In this document: positions 52,901-62,231 of the stretch, piece by piece
Numbering within the stretch: position 1 is the first letter of the stretch
Layout: every line of letters starts with the position of its first letter
DNA from: Merluccius polli
Lineage: Eukaryota > Chordata > Actinopteri > Gadiformes > Merlucciidae
Reading direction: 5' to 3'
Assembly (NCBI GenBank): GCA_030340625.1
Contig: JAOPHQ010002880.1
Coordinates: 50,001 to 114,000 of the forward strand
Length of the DNA stretch: 64,000 bases
Position numbers and translations under genes: made by a program
Notes under the pieces: model-generated
Told to the model about the DNA's origin: nothing
What the model saw: only the letters and a program-made list of their open reading frames with translations
Databases searched by the model: none

Positions 52901-55900
52901 ACTGCCGCTACTTCAGCCATGGGTGTTATCATAACTTTGTGTGTCAGATGTGATTTTTTGTGTTCAAGCAGCATGCAGTCCAGAATATGACAGGCGATAC
53001 CAATCATGCGTTCCCATGCGCCGCCCATGTGGGATCCGTGGGGTGGATTGAACACCCAGGTGCAGCTCTCTGTGCTCGGGTACTTCTCCACATTATTGAA
53101 GCTCGGACTTGTATTGTCCATCTCCAGCTCTCGGGAGGCACTGACAAAATTTGAGCCACAGTCAGATCGTATCTGTTTTGCAGGACCCCTGACTGCGAAG
53201 AACCTTCTTAAGGCGTTGATAAAGCTATTAGCGCTCATTGCCTCGATCACCTCAATATGCATCGCTCTTGATGAAACATCACAGCCCATCATTTAGAGTT
53301 GGAGTGTACTCCTCTTGTGCGACGCGAGACGACATCCCATGGCCCAAAGACATCGACACCTACATAGGTGAAGGGAGGTGCTACTTGCAGTCGTTCAGCT
53401 GGCAGATCTGCCATCTGCTGATGCTCTGTCTTTTACCATAGCTTCCTACAGGTGACGCATTTGAAAAAGCAGACTGCTGATATGTTTTGCTCCTACCAGC
53501 CAGAATCCAGCAGCTCGAATAGCACCTTAGGTGAGATGTCTTCCCTGGTGTTTCACAGCTTTGTGATGGTGGTGCATTAGCAGGGCTGCCAGATGATGCC
53601 GACCAGGAATGACCATGGGGTGAGTCTCGTCCATGCCCAGACTTGACTGTCCTATGCGACCTACTCTCAGAAGTCCGTCACAGTCCATGACAGGGTGCAG
53701 CTTCAAAAGGTTGTGAACGTAGACGTAGAATCTCCTTGACTGGTTGTGGATGTATCCTAGCACAACCTTGCTGTCCGTGTAGTATGTAATGTTGTTGAAT
53801 GTCACATCCATCTCTGTGACTATCAGCTCGGCGATCTCCACTGCGAGTAAAGCTGCACACAGTTCCAGTTTTGGGATCGTTAGCCTGGCTGGGGAGCCAA
53901 CTTTGCCTTTCCAAAAAGAGGCTGACTTCAGTTTGTTCTTCGTGGCCTGTCACCTTAATACAGGCTACAGCTGCAATCGTCAACGTAGATCTCACGGTCA
54001 ACAAATGTTCTTACATTGCTGCCATAGTCGGCCTCTGCTTCGTGTCGTGTGCCTGTTTCCTATTGTTAGGCAGCTGTTGTCTTGACGACCAGAAAGGTAA
54101 AGGTCCAACCCAGCTGTTAGTTGTCTTGGTGGAACTTGGCTTCCATGATCTGAAGAAACCTTATGTCCTCCATCGATAGTCTGTGATCGTCTGCAGTACG
54201 AGTGAAGATAGTTTGGCCCAGGCTGTCTCTAACAAGCGTTGTTGAGCCGTATGTGGAGGTTAGTGCTGGATGGTGTTGATGCTTATGGGCTTGGCTGAAC
54301 ATCTCCTTCACTTTAATTTGACTGTTGCACGGCTATAGGATCAAGGATGGATGTTTTGTAGCTGCTCACCTGTAGTGGTCTGTGGGCACCTCCGAAGCAT
54401 ACATTGCCGATGACGACCCATTCTAGGTCCAGCCTTTCAACAAACGGTGCATTGTCTGGACCACTGATCTGCTCACGGAGCTTGTGCAATCTCACGATGT
54501 CTCTGCTCAGAGGATTATTTTGGCGTCCGGATAGAGGAGTGGTATTTTGTCAGTAATGCGCTTCAGGTGAGCAGTTTTTAGGAACTTGGTTGCACTCGAG
54601 GAGTGTAGGTAGAAGTACCCTGAGATCTTGAAGACATTGAAGAACTCGGACCATACAAGGGAGCCGTTGCTTTGCTCATCTAGTATTGCATACATTTTCT
54701 TGGACTCCTCTCTGCGACCGGCTGGATACACAGTGACAAGGCATATCTTGGAGCATGCTCGCGCGCTTTGTCCTTCACCACACACTTGTGTGCGGCTTGA
54801 AGTGACTTCCTGGGCGTCTGCTTGGCCTCCTCTCCACCATGCACTGTGTTGGGAGGGGACGACTTAGACTTCCAGGTAGCTGGTCCCGGGTGGAGCGCTG
54901 TCGTGCTCTCACATTCCATGCATTTGACTTAATTTGAGCAGTTCCTGACAAGATGATCAGTGGAGGAGCAGCATCAGAAGCAGATGGAATGTTCTTTGAA
55001 GAGCTGTTTGCGTTCTTCTAAACTCTTTTCCCTAAAGACTCTGACGCATTTCTTCAGAGGATGAGGCTTGTTATGTATGGGGCAGTATTTGTTTGGGTCT
55101 GCTAATTTCTAGCCTCAGGCTTGTGAACGGATACAGGCATCCTCATAGGTCTCTCCCACTTGAAGAGGTTAAAGCTGGGATCTGTATGAGCCTTTGCCTC
55201 CGTGAGTTTACTTCCTCTTGCCTGATTACAAGAGTCTGGCGTCACACAGGAAGTGAATAAGTAAATAAGAAACAGACTTATACCTGAATTACCACAAAGT
55301 GGTGCTATAATACAAGATAAATAATTTAACACATTGAACTACATTTGTAGGGCAGAACAAGTAGCAATAACACTAATAATAATTTATAACAGAAATCAAG
55401 GTATAATCGGAAAACTTAGTATTAACATAATGCAGCTTTAAGTTAAATATATGTGGTTTTCTATAGAGCTGCCAAGTGCCAATTATAACAGGGAGGAAAT
55501 ACCGCAATGTCCTGACAGTGACCAATGTGAGGGCAATCTTGTCAAGGTTCCACTTCAGGTGATGCACAGTCTGGTGTGCTGGTGTCTGCCAGACATTCTG
55601 AGATGCGTGTTGCAATCAGGTTGTCAGAGGAGGGGAAAGAGAGGAATAGTTGAGTGTACACATTCCAGAGTTTTAGAAAGGAATGAAAGAAGAGATACCG
55701 GTCTGTAGTTCCGGATGTCAGCTGTGTCAAGGGTAGATTTCTTAAGGAGCATCTTGACTCTAGCAGTCTTGAAGGGTGCTGAAATAAGGCCCGAAGTGAG
55801 GAAGGAGTTGATTGGTGGTAGTTTGTGGACATCTTCAGAGGAGAGAGGGGTAAAGCGGGTGAGGCCAACAGAGGTGGGAGTAGGGGGAGGGAGGATAGTG

Positions 55901-58090
55901 GCAGGGGTAAAAGAGGAGCTGATGTCCTTCACCTTCTTTGTAAAGTAGGTTACAATGTCATCAGCTGTGAGGGAGGGAGGGGAGAGGAGCGGAGGGAAGG
56001 AAGGGGTGAGGAGAGAAGAGAACATGGAAAACAGTTTCCTGGGGTTAGAGGCAGAGGAGTTGATCTTGGTCTGGTAGAAGGCAGATTTGGCTGCTGACAC
56101 AGTAGAGGTCTGAGAGGAGGTGGAGGTAGTGAGAGAGATCATCAGCACAGTCTGATCTCTTCCATTTTCTCTCAGCTGCCCGTGACTCTGTTCTACCAGC
56201 CTGCAGAGATTCAGACAGTCAAGGGGGGGGGGGGTCTCAAGTGACAGGTAGGCCTACCTGGCAAATGCCGGCCCTCTGCTGCGTGAGTTGATGCTGACCA
56301 TGTCCACCTTGTAGCGGTGCTCGCTGTCCAGGAACACATGGCTGATCCTCACCCCACCCTCCACAAAGAGTCCCTGAGCACATGCATGGGAAACACAAAA
56401 TACACACACAAATATGTACAAAATACATACATAATAACATACATACAACACACATACAAAAATAGATACAAAATACATACAAAAATACTGATTAAATACA
56501 TGTAAAGTACATACAACATACAAACAAAATACACAAAATACAAACAAAAACTGACAAAATACATACAAAATAGACACAAAATACATATAACATACATACA
56601 AAGATACGTACAAAATAGATACACTATACAATACATTCAATGTATTTTATTAACTATGTTCAATTAATGAATTTTACTTATCCTTACATCACATGCTGTT
56701 CTTGACATCAGAAATGTACTGATTCAATATGATGATTTTTTTTTTTTTAATGTTTCAATGGTTTTTTATATATGGGCATTTTGTATGCCGTTATGGGCAG
56801 GAGATTGGAGAGAGACAGGGCAGTGGGTTGAAATAGATGAAACGACGTAGTAGCATAGGGCTGACGGTGCGAATCAAACCTGGGTTGCTACAAGGCTTAT
56901 CATCTATGTGGTTAGCATGTTAGTGGGTAGAGCTACCGAGCCGCCTCGTTATGTTTCCTATTTTCTGTCACTTCCTCTTTCAATAAATATGAATGACTAT
57001 AATAATATAATATAATGTTTCACCTCCATCAACGTACACTAGAATGTGAAGGAGGGTCAGAGCCCAGTGGTTTTCTGACACAGTATAAATATCAAATATA
57101 GTATTTTCTTTGTACAAATGTGTTTCTAAAGTATAAATACATACATCATAAATATGAATATAACACTTTCACTAAGAAAGTGAGATTATGTATTCACTTC
57201 TCTCTGACTGGCGTCCTACCTCTCACATTCCTGTGAGAGGTATTGGTCATTCCTGCTCACCTTTCATCTTACTGGCTTTCCCCTACGTGCAGACAACACT
57301 TAAAGTAATTAAAATGTATATTCATCAACATTTCCCTGTACCATTGATGTGACGAGTTATAAAACACTACTGACAGTGACGGACTGTGATTAAAAAACGG
57401 CCCTGGCATTTTCACCCACCAGCGGCCCACACGGGGACGCGCACGCGCGTGCACGTGCCCGCAACACAGATATATCTTCACATGCACGGAAATAACACGC
57501 ACTTTTGTAGCCCCATTGGTCATCAACTCTAACTTTAATATGCATAAAGACTGCACCAAAAACATGGATATATCAATGCACAACTCCAAAAAAATGAATG
57601 AAATATGAAAATGAAAAATGAATAGCCTAATAGATCATCAGAGCAGCCGCCACGTGCCCGCACACAGATGTAACTTCACATGCACGGAAATAACACGCAC
57701 TTTTGTAGCCCCATTGGTCATGAACTCGAACTTTAATATAAAGACTGCACCAAAAACATATAGAGACTCATATCTGGTATACTGATCAGTTTCCTAGTGT
57801 ATAGCATGAATAGGGATTTAGAGGTAAATGGCTGACTTGAAGCCGTTTAACACTATTGATGCTTGATAGTGGGCCGAGAGACAATGTGGGGCCGCCGTTG
57901 CGACGAAGGGGCCGCGCGAACCCGACAAGCATGCCGCTCCGCGATTGGCCGCCCAACGGCCCACGAGAGGCCGCGGCCGACTGTCCAGGCCGTCACTGAC
58001 CGTCCAGGCCGTCACTGACCGTCCAGTCCGTCACTGACTACTGATGACAACAAGGTTAGCAAAAAGTTAACAACCTACCTTGGCGTCCAT
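43743..58090 (-). CDS. IL-1 family-like protein with N-terminal PDZ-like region, complete, 7 exons, 376 aa
   Basis: Coding exons on minus: 58090-58079, 56373-56258, 49848-49752, 48109-47695, 45890-45771, 45416-45277, 43973-43743. All junctions are GT..AG and the phases join (1,131 nt). Residues 5-80 look like a PDZ domain: GGVRISHV, then RGPAFARKGDMLTLINDTQL and PPEELAHLLTSG...LTVHQV, matching the PDZ GD-x-hydrophobic-x-x-hydrophobic-N and helix-B patterns. Residues ~95-376 form an IL-1-like beta-trefoil: VALKFTDSQSFLKC, then FESVLCPGWFIHT, one residue off the IL-1 signature (H in place of S/C/A). A Gly/Glu-rich loop interrupts its first part. There is no signal peptide, as in most IL-1 cytokines. 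It may be the teleost-specific IL-1 family member; the order, not the parts, is what I do not recognise. Convergent with ace2. Confidence 0.85.
44000..45270. other. Intron 6 of the IL-1-like gene
   Basis: 44113-44180 begins AGAGGTGGGCGATATGGG and 45118-45136 ends GATATCGTCGCCTA, possibly the two ends of one MITE. Between them are AAG and GCAGCC tracts (44508-44640) following GGTGGCGGTAATGC. No exon seen. Confidence 0.35.
45277..45416 (-). CDS. IL-1-like gene exon 6 (residues 254-300)
   Basis: KITIYYYKPDVMDETFRGMP, VALKFTDSQSFLKCGKEGG and KVILGVE; the FLKC...LGVE pattern is typical of IL-1-family exons here. Donor GTACGG. Confidence 0.9.
45771..45890 (-). CDS. IL-1-like gene exon 5 (residues 214-254)
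   Basis: PGNFKLYNEDPDICLENVVS ... NMIFTSDNP; beta-trefoil core. Acceptor TTGTAG, donor GTGGGT. Confidence 0.87.
46078..46245. repeat. ~52-bp tandem repeat, three copies
   Basis: Core CACAGCACTATTAATATCCA plus CTAACACTTGTAATAAT; intron 4 of the IL-1-like gene. Confidence 0.88.
46640..47100. mobile_element. MITE-like sequence (ACACTACTACGTTTTCGTTG type)
   Basis: Contains CTACGTTTTCGTTGTAAACC, GTACACACTACTCCGGCGTTTT and CTAAAACGGAGATG, words of common fish MITEs. Right boundary not found. Confidence 0.4.
47214..47418. mobile_element. 205-bp Tc1/mariner-like MITE
   Basis: Inverted ends TAGACCTTATTCA ... TGAATAAGGTCTA with TA at both borders, plus internal GGCCATATTGGCCAG/TTGGCCA and GTGGGGAAACC/GGTTTCCCCA pairs. 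Confidence 0.75.
47475..47590. repeat. ~19-bp minisatellite
   Basis: Five to six degenerate copies of CACTCGGACAGGAAGGAA. Confidence 0.75.
47695..48109 (-). CDS. IL-1-like gene exon 4 (residues 76-214)
   Basis: TVHQVTGKKEH closes the PDZ-like part. Then comes ESTVLCFSMEMRR, a repetitive Gly/Glu/Lys stretch (GGEGGKDEEGGEGGKGEDG) and LGMLVVKLTNTSISVV, with a CxxGCPYQDCPGTGC cysteine cluster. Confidence 0.85.
48582..49740. mobile_element. Inverted-repeat DNA transposon remnant next to exon 3 of the IL-1-like gene
   Basis: Ends GGCTGTGTCCCAATTCAGGG and GAATTGGGACACAGCT are inverted repeats; the flanking AAT on both sides may be a 3-bp duplication (Harbinger-like size). No transposase. The right end is only 11 bp from the exon 3 donor. 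Confidence 0.72.
49752..49848 (-). CDS. IL-1-like gene exon 3 (residues 43-75)
   Basis: KGDMLTLINDTQLAKVPPEE ... SGNPKL, second half of the PDZ-like domain. Acceptor GACAG. The donor GTGAGC is followed after 11 bp by a transposon end. Confidence 0.88.
50202..51916. mobile_element. hAT-type element (CAGTGTTAATTT ends), nested insert inside
   Basis: CAGTGTTAATTTCG ... AAAATTAACACTG ends, flanked by CATAGAAC (50194-50201) and CATAAAAC (51917-51924), an 8-bp duplication with one change. A second, hAT-like insert beginning TTAGGGCTGCCCCCTAATAG lies at ~50607-51360. No intact transposase. Confidence 0.8.
51955..52115. repeat. ~32- to 35-bp tandem repeat
   Basis: Four copies of a unit with core GCTAGCTTAGCATAGAGCTA and GGGCTAAC. 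Confidence 0.85.
52197..55361 (-). mobile_element. BEL/Pao LTR retrotransposon, defective
   Basis: Minus-oriented, between direct repeats: 5' side 55361-55204, 3' side ~52440-52197 or longer. Both start TGTTCTGCCCTACAAATGTA. Frames in order: gag with a CCHC-like region (55332-54680); protease-like ILDEQSNGSLVWSEFF (54785-54507); pol fragments (VERLDLEWVVIGNVCFG at 54495-54313); RNase H-like YYTDSKVVLGYIHNQSRRF (53841-53527); integrase with VRGPAKQIRSDCGSNF and FNPPHGSHMGGAWERMIG (53292-52777); and a C-terminal RREYLKTLQLRHKWQ (52736-52527). Most of the reverse transcriptase is missing and the 5' repeat is shortened, so it cannot move by itself. It lies in intron 2 of the IL-1-like gene. Confidence 0.85.
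52777..53292 (-). pseudogene. BEL/Pao integrase fragment
   Basis: 171 codons with the D..(35)..E-type core: CDVSSRAMHIEVIEAMSANS, IRSDCGSNFVSASREL and PPHGSHMGGAWERMI, then SVLTEVEA-like DAEVAAVMNARPL. Typical of BEL/Pao pol C-termini. Confidence 0.8.
55540..56215 (-). mobile_element. LINE (L2/CR1-like) reverse-transcriptase fragment
   Basis: The minus frame contains AFYQTKINSSASNPRKLFSM, LTADDIVTYFTKKVKDISSS and KSTLDTADIRNYRPVSLLSFLSKTLE, the linker and first RT block of CR1-superfamily LINEs. Truncated on both sides; lies in intron 2 of the IL-1-like gene just outside exon 2. Confidence 0.78.
56258..56373 (-). CDS. IL-1-like gene exon 2 (residues 5-43)
   Basis: GLFVEGGVRISHVFLDSEHR ... 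SRGPAFAR, first half of the PDZ-like domain. Acceptor GCTCAG, donor GTAGGC. Confidence 0.85.
56395..56640. repeat. A/CATACAAAATA tandem tract
   Basis: Degenerate repeats of ACATACAAAATAC; produces Tyr/Val/Cys-rich false frames on minus. Confidence 0.85.
57374..58036. mobile_element. hAT-type MITE, 663 bp, in intron 1 of the IL-1-like gene
   Basis: Inverted ends CAGTGACGGACTG ... CAGTCCGTCACTG with an exact 8-bp duplication ACTACTGA (57366-57373 and 58037-58044). It contains a ~110-bp internal direct repeat (57452-57565 and 57651-57760; core ACTTCACATGCACGGAAATA) and a terminal CCAGGCCGTCACTGACCGT tandem. Confidence 0.88.
58079..58090 (-). CDS. IL-1-like gene exon 1 (residues 1-4)
   Basis: ATG GAC GCC AAG then GTAGGT. 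A tiny coding piece at the end of a leader exon. It is the only upstream ATG that joins exon 2 in phase 0, but initiation elsewhere cannot be excluded. Confidence 0.6.
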
Positions 58091-60346
58091 GACTGGTGCA
58101 GTGAGCTGAGATGCGGGTGTGGGTGAGACGGTGAGTGTGTGTGAGATGCTGGCGGGAATGAGATGTTGAGTGTGGGTGAGACGGCGAGTGGAGGTGAGTC
58201 TCTAGTTCACTCCCTTGATATTGTCTGCGTTGCACACAGGCAGCGAATGAGGAAGCAGACATGTGAGAGTGAAGAACGATTTATTGAACTGCTTGATTGT
58301 AAGGGAAGTCCTTTCAGAATGGGATAGGGAAGTTAGAACAACAATGTCTTTGTGCCATGCAGCTCTGGTTTGAAGGAGAGACCGGTAGAGTGATCACTTC
58401 CCCTGTGAGCAGTCCTTTCACACAATATTGCATATATTAGTATGGCAGCAAAACTAATCCTGTTGCTATTGACAATTCAAATTTGAACACTGGGGTAACT
58501 GAGGCACACACACACAGGCACGCACACACAAACACACACACATATGTACACTCCCAAACACACACACGGTTGCTGGTTCTATTTCCAGCTTCCCCTGGTG
58601 TGTGTCTGTAAATATCTATAAACGTTGAGGTGTCTTAAATTACATGAGCGTGACCAACAGCTATGAGGCGACCAGCAGCTCTGCAGAATGCTGGACCTGG
58701 GCTGACAAACAGGTACTGTGTTATAGTAACTTATAATGTTATGTTGTAACTTATAATGTTATGTGTTGTAGTAACTTATAATGTTATGTTGTAACTTATA
58801 ATGTTATGTGTTGTAGTAACTTATAATGTTATGTGTTGTAGTAACTTATAATGTTATGTGTTGTAGTAACTTATAATGTTATGTGTTATAGTAACTTATA
58901 ATGTTATGTTGTAACTTATAATGTTATGTGTTGTAGTAACTTATAATGTTATGTGTTGTAGTAACTTATAATGTTATGTGTTGTAGTAACTTATAATGTT
59001 ATGTGTTATAGTAACTTATAATGTTATGTTGTAGTAACTTATAATGTTATGTGTTGTAGTAACTTATAATGTTATGTTGTAGTAATTTATAATGTTATGT
59101 GTTGTAGTAACTTATAATGTTATGTGTTATAGTAACTGATAATGTTATGTTGTAGTAACTTATAATGTTATGTGTTGTAGTAACTTATAATGTTATGTGT
59201 TGTAGTAACTTATAATGGTATGTGTTGTAGTAATTTATAATGTTATGTGTTGTAGTAACTTATAATGTTATGTGTTGTAGTAACTTATAATGTTATGTGT
59301 TGTAGTAACTTATAATGTTATGTGTTGTAGTAACTTATAATGTTATGTGTTGTAGTAACTTATAATGTTATGTTGTAGTAACTTATAATGTTATGTTGTA
59401 GTAATTTATAATGTTATGTGTTGTAGTAACTTATAATGTTATGTGTTATAGTAACTGATAATGTTATGTTGTAGTAACTTATAATGTTATGTGTTGTAGT
59501 AACTTATAATGTTATGTGTTGTAGTAATGTATAATGTTATGTGTTGTAGTAATTTATAATGTTATGTGTTGTAGTAACTTATAATGTTATGTGTTGTAGT
59601 AACTTATAATGTTATGTGTTGTAGTAACTTATAATGTTATGTGTTGTAGTAACTTATAATGTTATGTGTTGTAGTAATTTATAATGTTATGTGTTGTAGT
59701 AATTTATAATGTTATGTGTTGTAGTAACTTATAATGTTATGTGTTGTAGTAACTTATAATGTTATGTGTTGTAGTAACTTATAATGTTATGTGTTGTAGT
59801 AACTTATAATGTTATGTGTTGTAGTAACTTATAATGTTATGTGTTGTAGTAATTTATAATGTTATGTGTTGTAGTAACTTATAATGGTATGTGTTGTAGT
59901 AACTTATGTTACGTGTTGTTGTAACTTATGTTATGTTGTAGTAACTTATAGCCTAATGTTCTGTGTTTTAGTAACAATGTTATGTGTTGAAGTAACTTAT
60001 AATGTAATGTGTTGTAGTAACTTATAATGTTATGTGTTGTAGTAACTTATAATGTTATGTGTTGTAGTAACTTATAATGTTATGTGTTGTAGTAATTTAT
60101 AATGTTATGTGTTGTAGTAACTTATAATGTTATGTGTTGTAGTAACTTATGTTACGTTGTAACTTATAATGTAATGGGTTGCAGTAACTTATAATGTAAT
60201 GGGTTGTAGTTATAGTGTTGTGTTGTAGTAGCTTATAATGTTGTGTTTTAGTTATAATGTAATGTACTGTTATGTGTTGTTGTAAATTATAATGTACTGT
60301 TATGTGTGTGTGTGTGTGTGTGTGTACTTATATGTGTGTGTTCCAG
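58091..60346. promoter_or_regulatory. Divergent intergenic region between the IL-1-like and FAD genes
   Basis: The two genes face away from each other, so both promoters must lie here or in leader introns. ~58590-58711 ends in an exon-like ACAAACAG|GTACTG donor and could be a leader exon of the FAD gene: its own frame hits a stop on joining 60347, consistent with UTR. A CA tract is at 58507-58570. No core promoter element identified. Confidence 0.35.
58715..60290. repeat. 1.6-kb minisatellite, 25-bp unit
   Basis: Roughly 60 copies of GTAGTAACTTATAATGTTAT + GTGTT with shorter variants, mostly early (lacking GTGTT or TAG). Decays at the right end into a GT repeat (60302-60324). Confidence 0.95.
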
Positions 60347-60351
60347 TTGAG

Positions 60352-60541
60352 ATGTTAGATGTATTAATAATAGGGGGCGGTCCCCACGCCCTGACCTTGG
60401 CCAGTCTGCTATCGACTCCTGACCCCCACCCTGCAGACGGCTCCGCCCCCACCCAGCAGGACCTCCCAGGCCTCGACCCCAAGCTGCACCGAACCCGGAC
60501 CCAGAACCACTCCCGAGCAAGGAGAGACAAGAGGAGAGCAA
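60352..60541 (+). CDS. FAD-gene coding exon 1 (residues 1-64)
   Basis: After acceptor TTCCAG; donor GTACGG. Carries the GGGPHA dinucleotide-binding loop. Confidence 0.75.
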
Positions 60542-62231
60542 GTACGGTTACTGTCGTGACTACATGTTAAAAAGATCATCCATGTTGATTCATTCATAAG
60601 AAAAGCAAAGAGAATTTCATTTCATTATAAATAACCATCAACATGTTGGGTTAAAATCTACAAAGACTATGATGCTTTGCTTTAAAGGGTTACTGAACCC
60701 AAAACATTTTTTAAACGTGGTAATATCTCAATCTTCAACATAGCAATCTATGCCGTTTTGCCCAGTTTCTAAAATAACTAATTAAGTTATTTAGAGAAAA
60801 CAGGTGTCAAATCCGATATTTTTGCCAGTATGGAGCTAATAAAGAGAGAGGACTGTGCTACTCTGGTTGACCGTAATGCAACAAGACTGCAACACCATGA
60901 GTGTCCACTACTAGACCGTGTAGAATGCATGGGGGTGAACACAGCTAAATGCTATAAAATGAGAATTTCCGTCTAATCTACTGGTTATTGTGAAAACATC
61001 ATTATTATACACATTAGATGAATGTGATATGACCCCTTTAGGGCAGTTCTACGGCACTGAGGCTATACACGACCTGAGAAGCAGCTGGCAGCAGTGGTGA
61101 TCCCCTGAATGCACAGTTGTGGTTTAAATTGCCGTCATTTCAATAAAGCAGGCACTTATTTAGCATCTTGTTTTTATTTATTTATTTATTTTTATTTATT
61201 TTTTACATTTTTATTTCAATTCTTGTTGTTTTATGTAAAGCACATTGAGTTGCCATTGTGTATGAAATGCGCTATATAAATAAAGCTGCCTTGCCATCTG
61301 TACATATTTCTGGCCTTAAACGTTTAATTGGACAGCAGCTCTAAATAAGTGAGCTTGAGTAGCAGTCGGCAGCCATCTTGGTCTGAGCAGCAGTGCTATG
61401 CTGCATGAGCAAGCCTATTTCACCTTTCAGTGGTTCAAGATTATATGAATATATTGCCAGTGTCTTCTTATCCACCGTCAGAAAATGACCACAATGGCGC
61501 TATCAAAACATGATAACCTTCTCTAACATTGATTTCATGGAAAATCCCCATTGACTCTCATTTCACTCTACGCTCAATCGCGCCCCTGCGGTGTTTGCTT
61601 CACATATTCAGCAAAGTGGAGTATCTTCTTATTAGAACATCTTTGGTTAAACTCTGCTACCAACTCAAGTCACATTCTTTTCGTGACGTTGTGACAAAGG
61701 GACACCAATGACAGTGAGTGTATGCACCAGTAGTTCCCAACCTTTTTTGACCTGTGACCCCGTTTCTAGCTCTGAAAATGTTTGCGACACCAACTTTAAC
61801 TTTTGTGCATCTTCTTCGACACAAAGAGTTTTTACCCAATCAATATCTGCTAGTAATATCAAATTCCTGGTGAACATAATCGCATCGCTCTGCTACACAC
61901 TAAGTTATTAGTAGTAGTTTGCTCGTAGCTATGAAGCATAGTCAGTTTGTATAGGACGTCTATGAGACCTTTGACAAAAAAAAAAGGTTTGCACTGTCAT
62001 GTGCTGTCATTCTCAGTTGTGTGTGAATTGTGATTGGACCTTGCAGAGCAGAGAGTTGAAGAGCGGACCGTACCACTAGGAGCACCAGACAGGGGTGCCA
62101 CCCCTGCGCTGGACCTCAGGGTGGTCGACTCCTATGGGGAGTGGGCGTGTCTGTGGGAGAGTCAGTTCTCTGCTCTGAACATCCCTCACCTGCGCTCACA
62201 CACACTCGTCCACACCGACCCCTTCAACAAG
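60352..62231 (+). CDS. FAD-dependent N-hydroxylase/monooxygenase-like protein, 5' part (two exons)
   Basis: Exon 60347-60541 (ATG at 60352) starts MLDVLIIGGGPHALTLASLL, a Rossmann beta-alpha-beta with GGGPHA for binding FAD ADP. Exon 62047-62231 joins in phase (A|AG) and reads VVDSYGEWACLWESQFSALN and IPHLRSHTLVHTDPF, like the second block of the lysine/ornithine N-hydroxylase superfamily (WxxQFxxLxIxHLRS). 125 residues are visible; the rest lies past 64000. A low-complexity DPHPADGSAPTQQ...RARRDKRRA linker after the Rossmann start is odd for the family. The start ATG is the first in frame; an upstream stop precedes it if 58590-58711 is the leader exon. Exact vertebrate orthologue not recognised. 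Confidence 0.75.
60600..62040. other. FAD-gene intron 1 with retroposon and hAT fragments
   Basis: 61222-61298 is a LINE 3' end (AAGCACATTGAGTTGCCATT ... GCGCTATATAAATAAAG). 61729-61765 begins CAGTAGTTCCCAACCTTTTT, a hAT-type end without a clear partner. No exon seen. Confidence 0.5.
62047..62231 (+). CDS. FAD-gene coding exon 2 (residues 64-125)
   Basis: After TTGCAG; donor AAG|GTACAC, which opens a CA repeat. 185 nt, ends in phase 0. Confidence 0.78.

Noticed and set aside
55451..56097. Plus-strand ORFs of 77-90 codons
   Set aside because: Antisense shadows of the LINE reverse-transcriptase fragment.
58590..58711. Possible coding exon beginning ATGAGCGTGACC for the FAD gene
   Set aside because: Joined to 60347 its frame meets TAG within four codons, so it is at most an untranslated leader exon.
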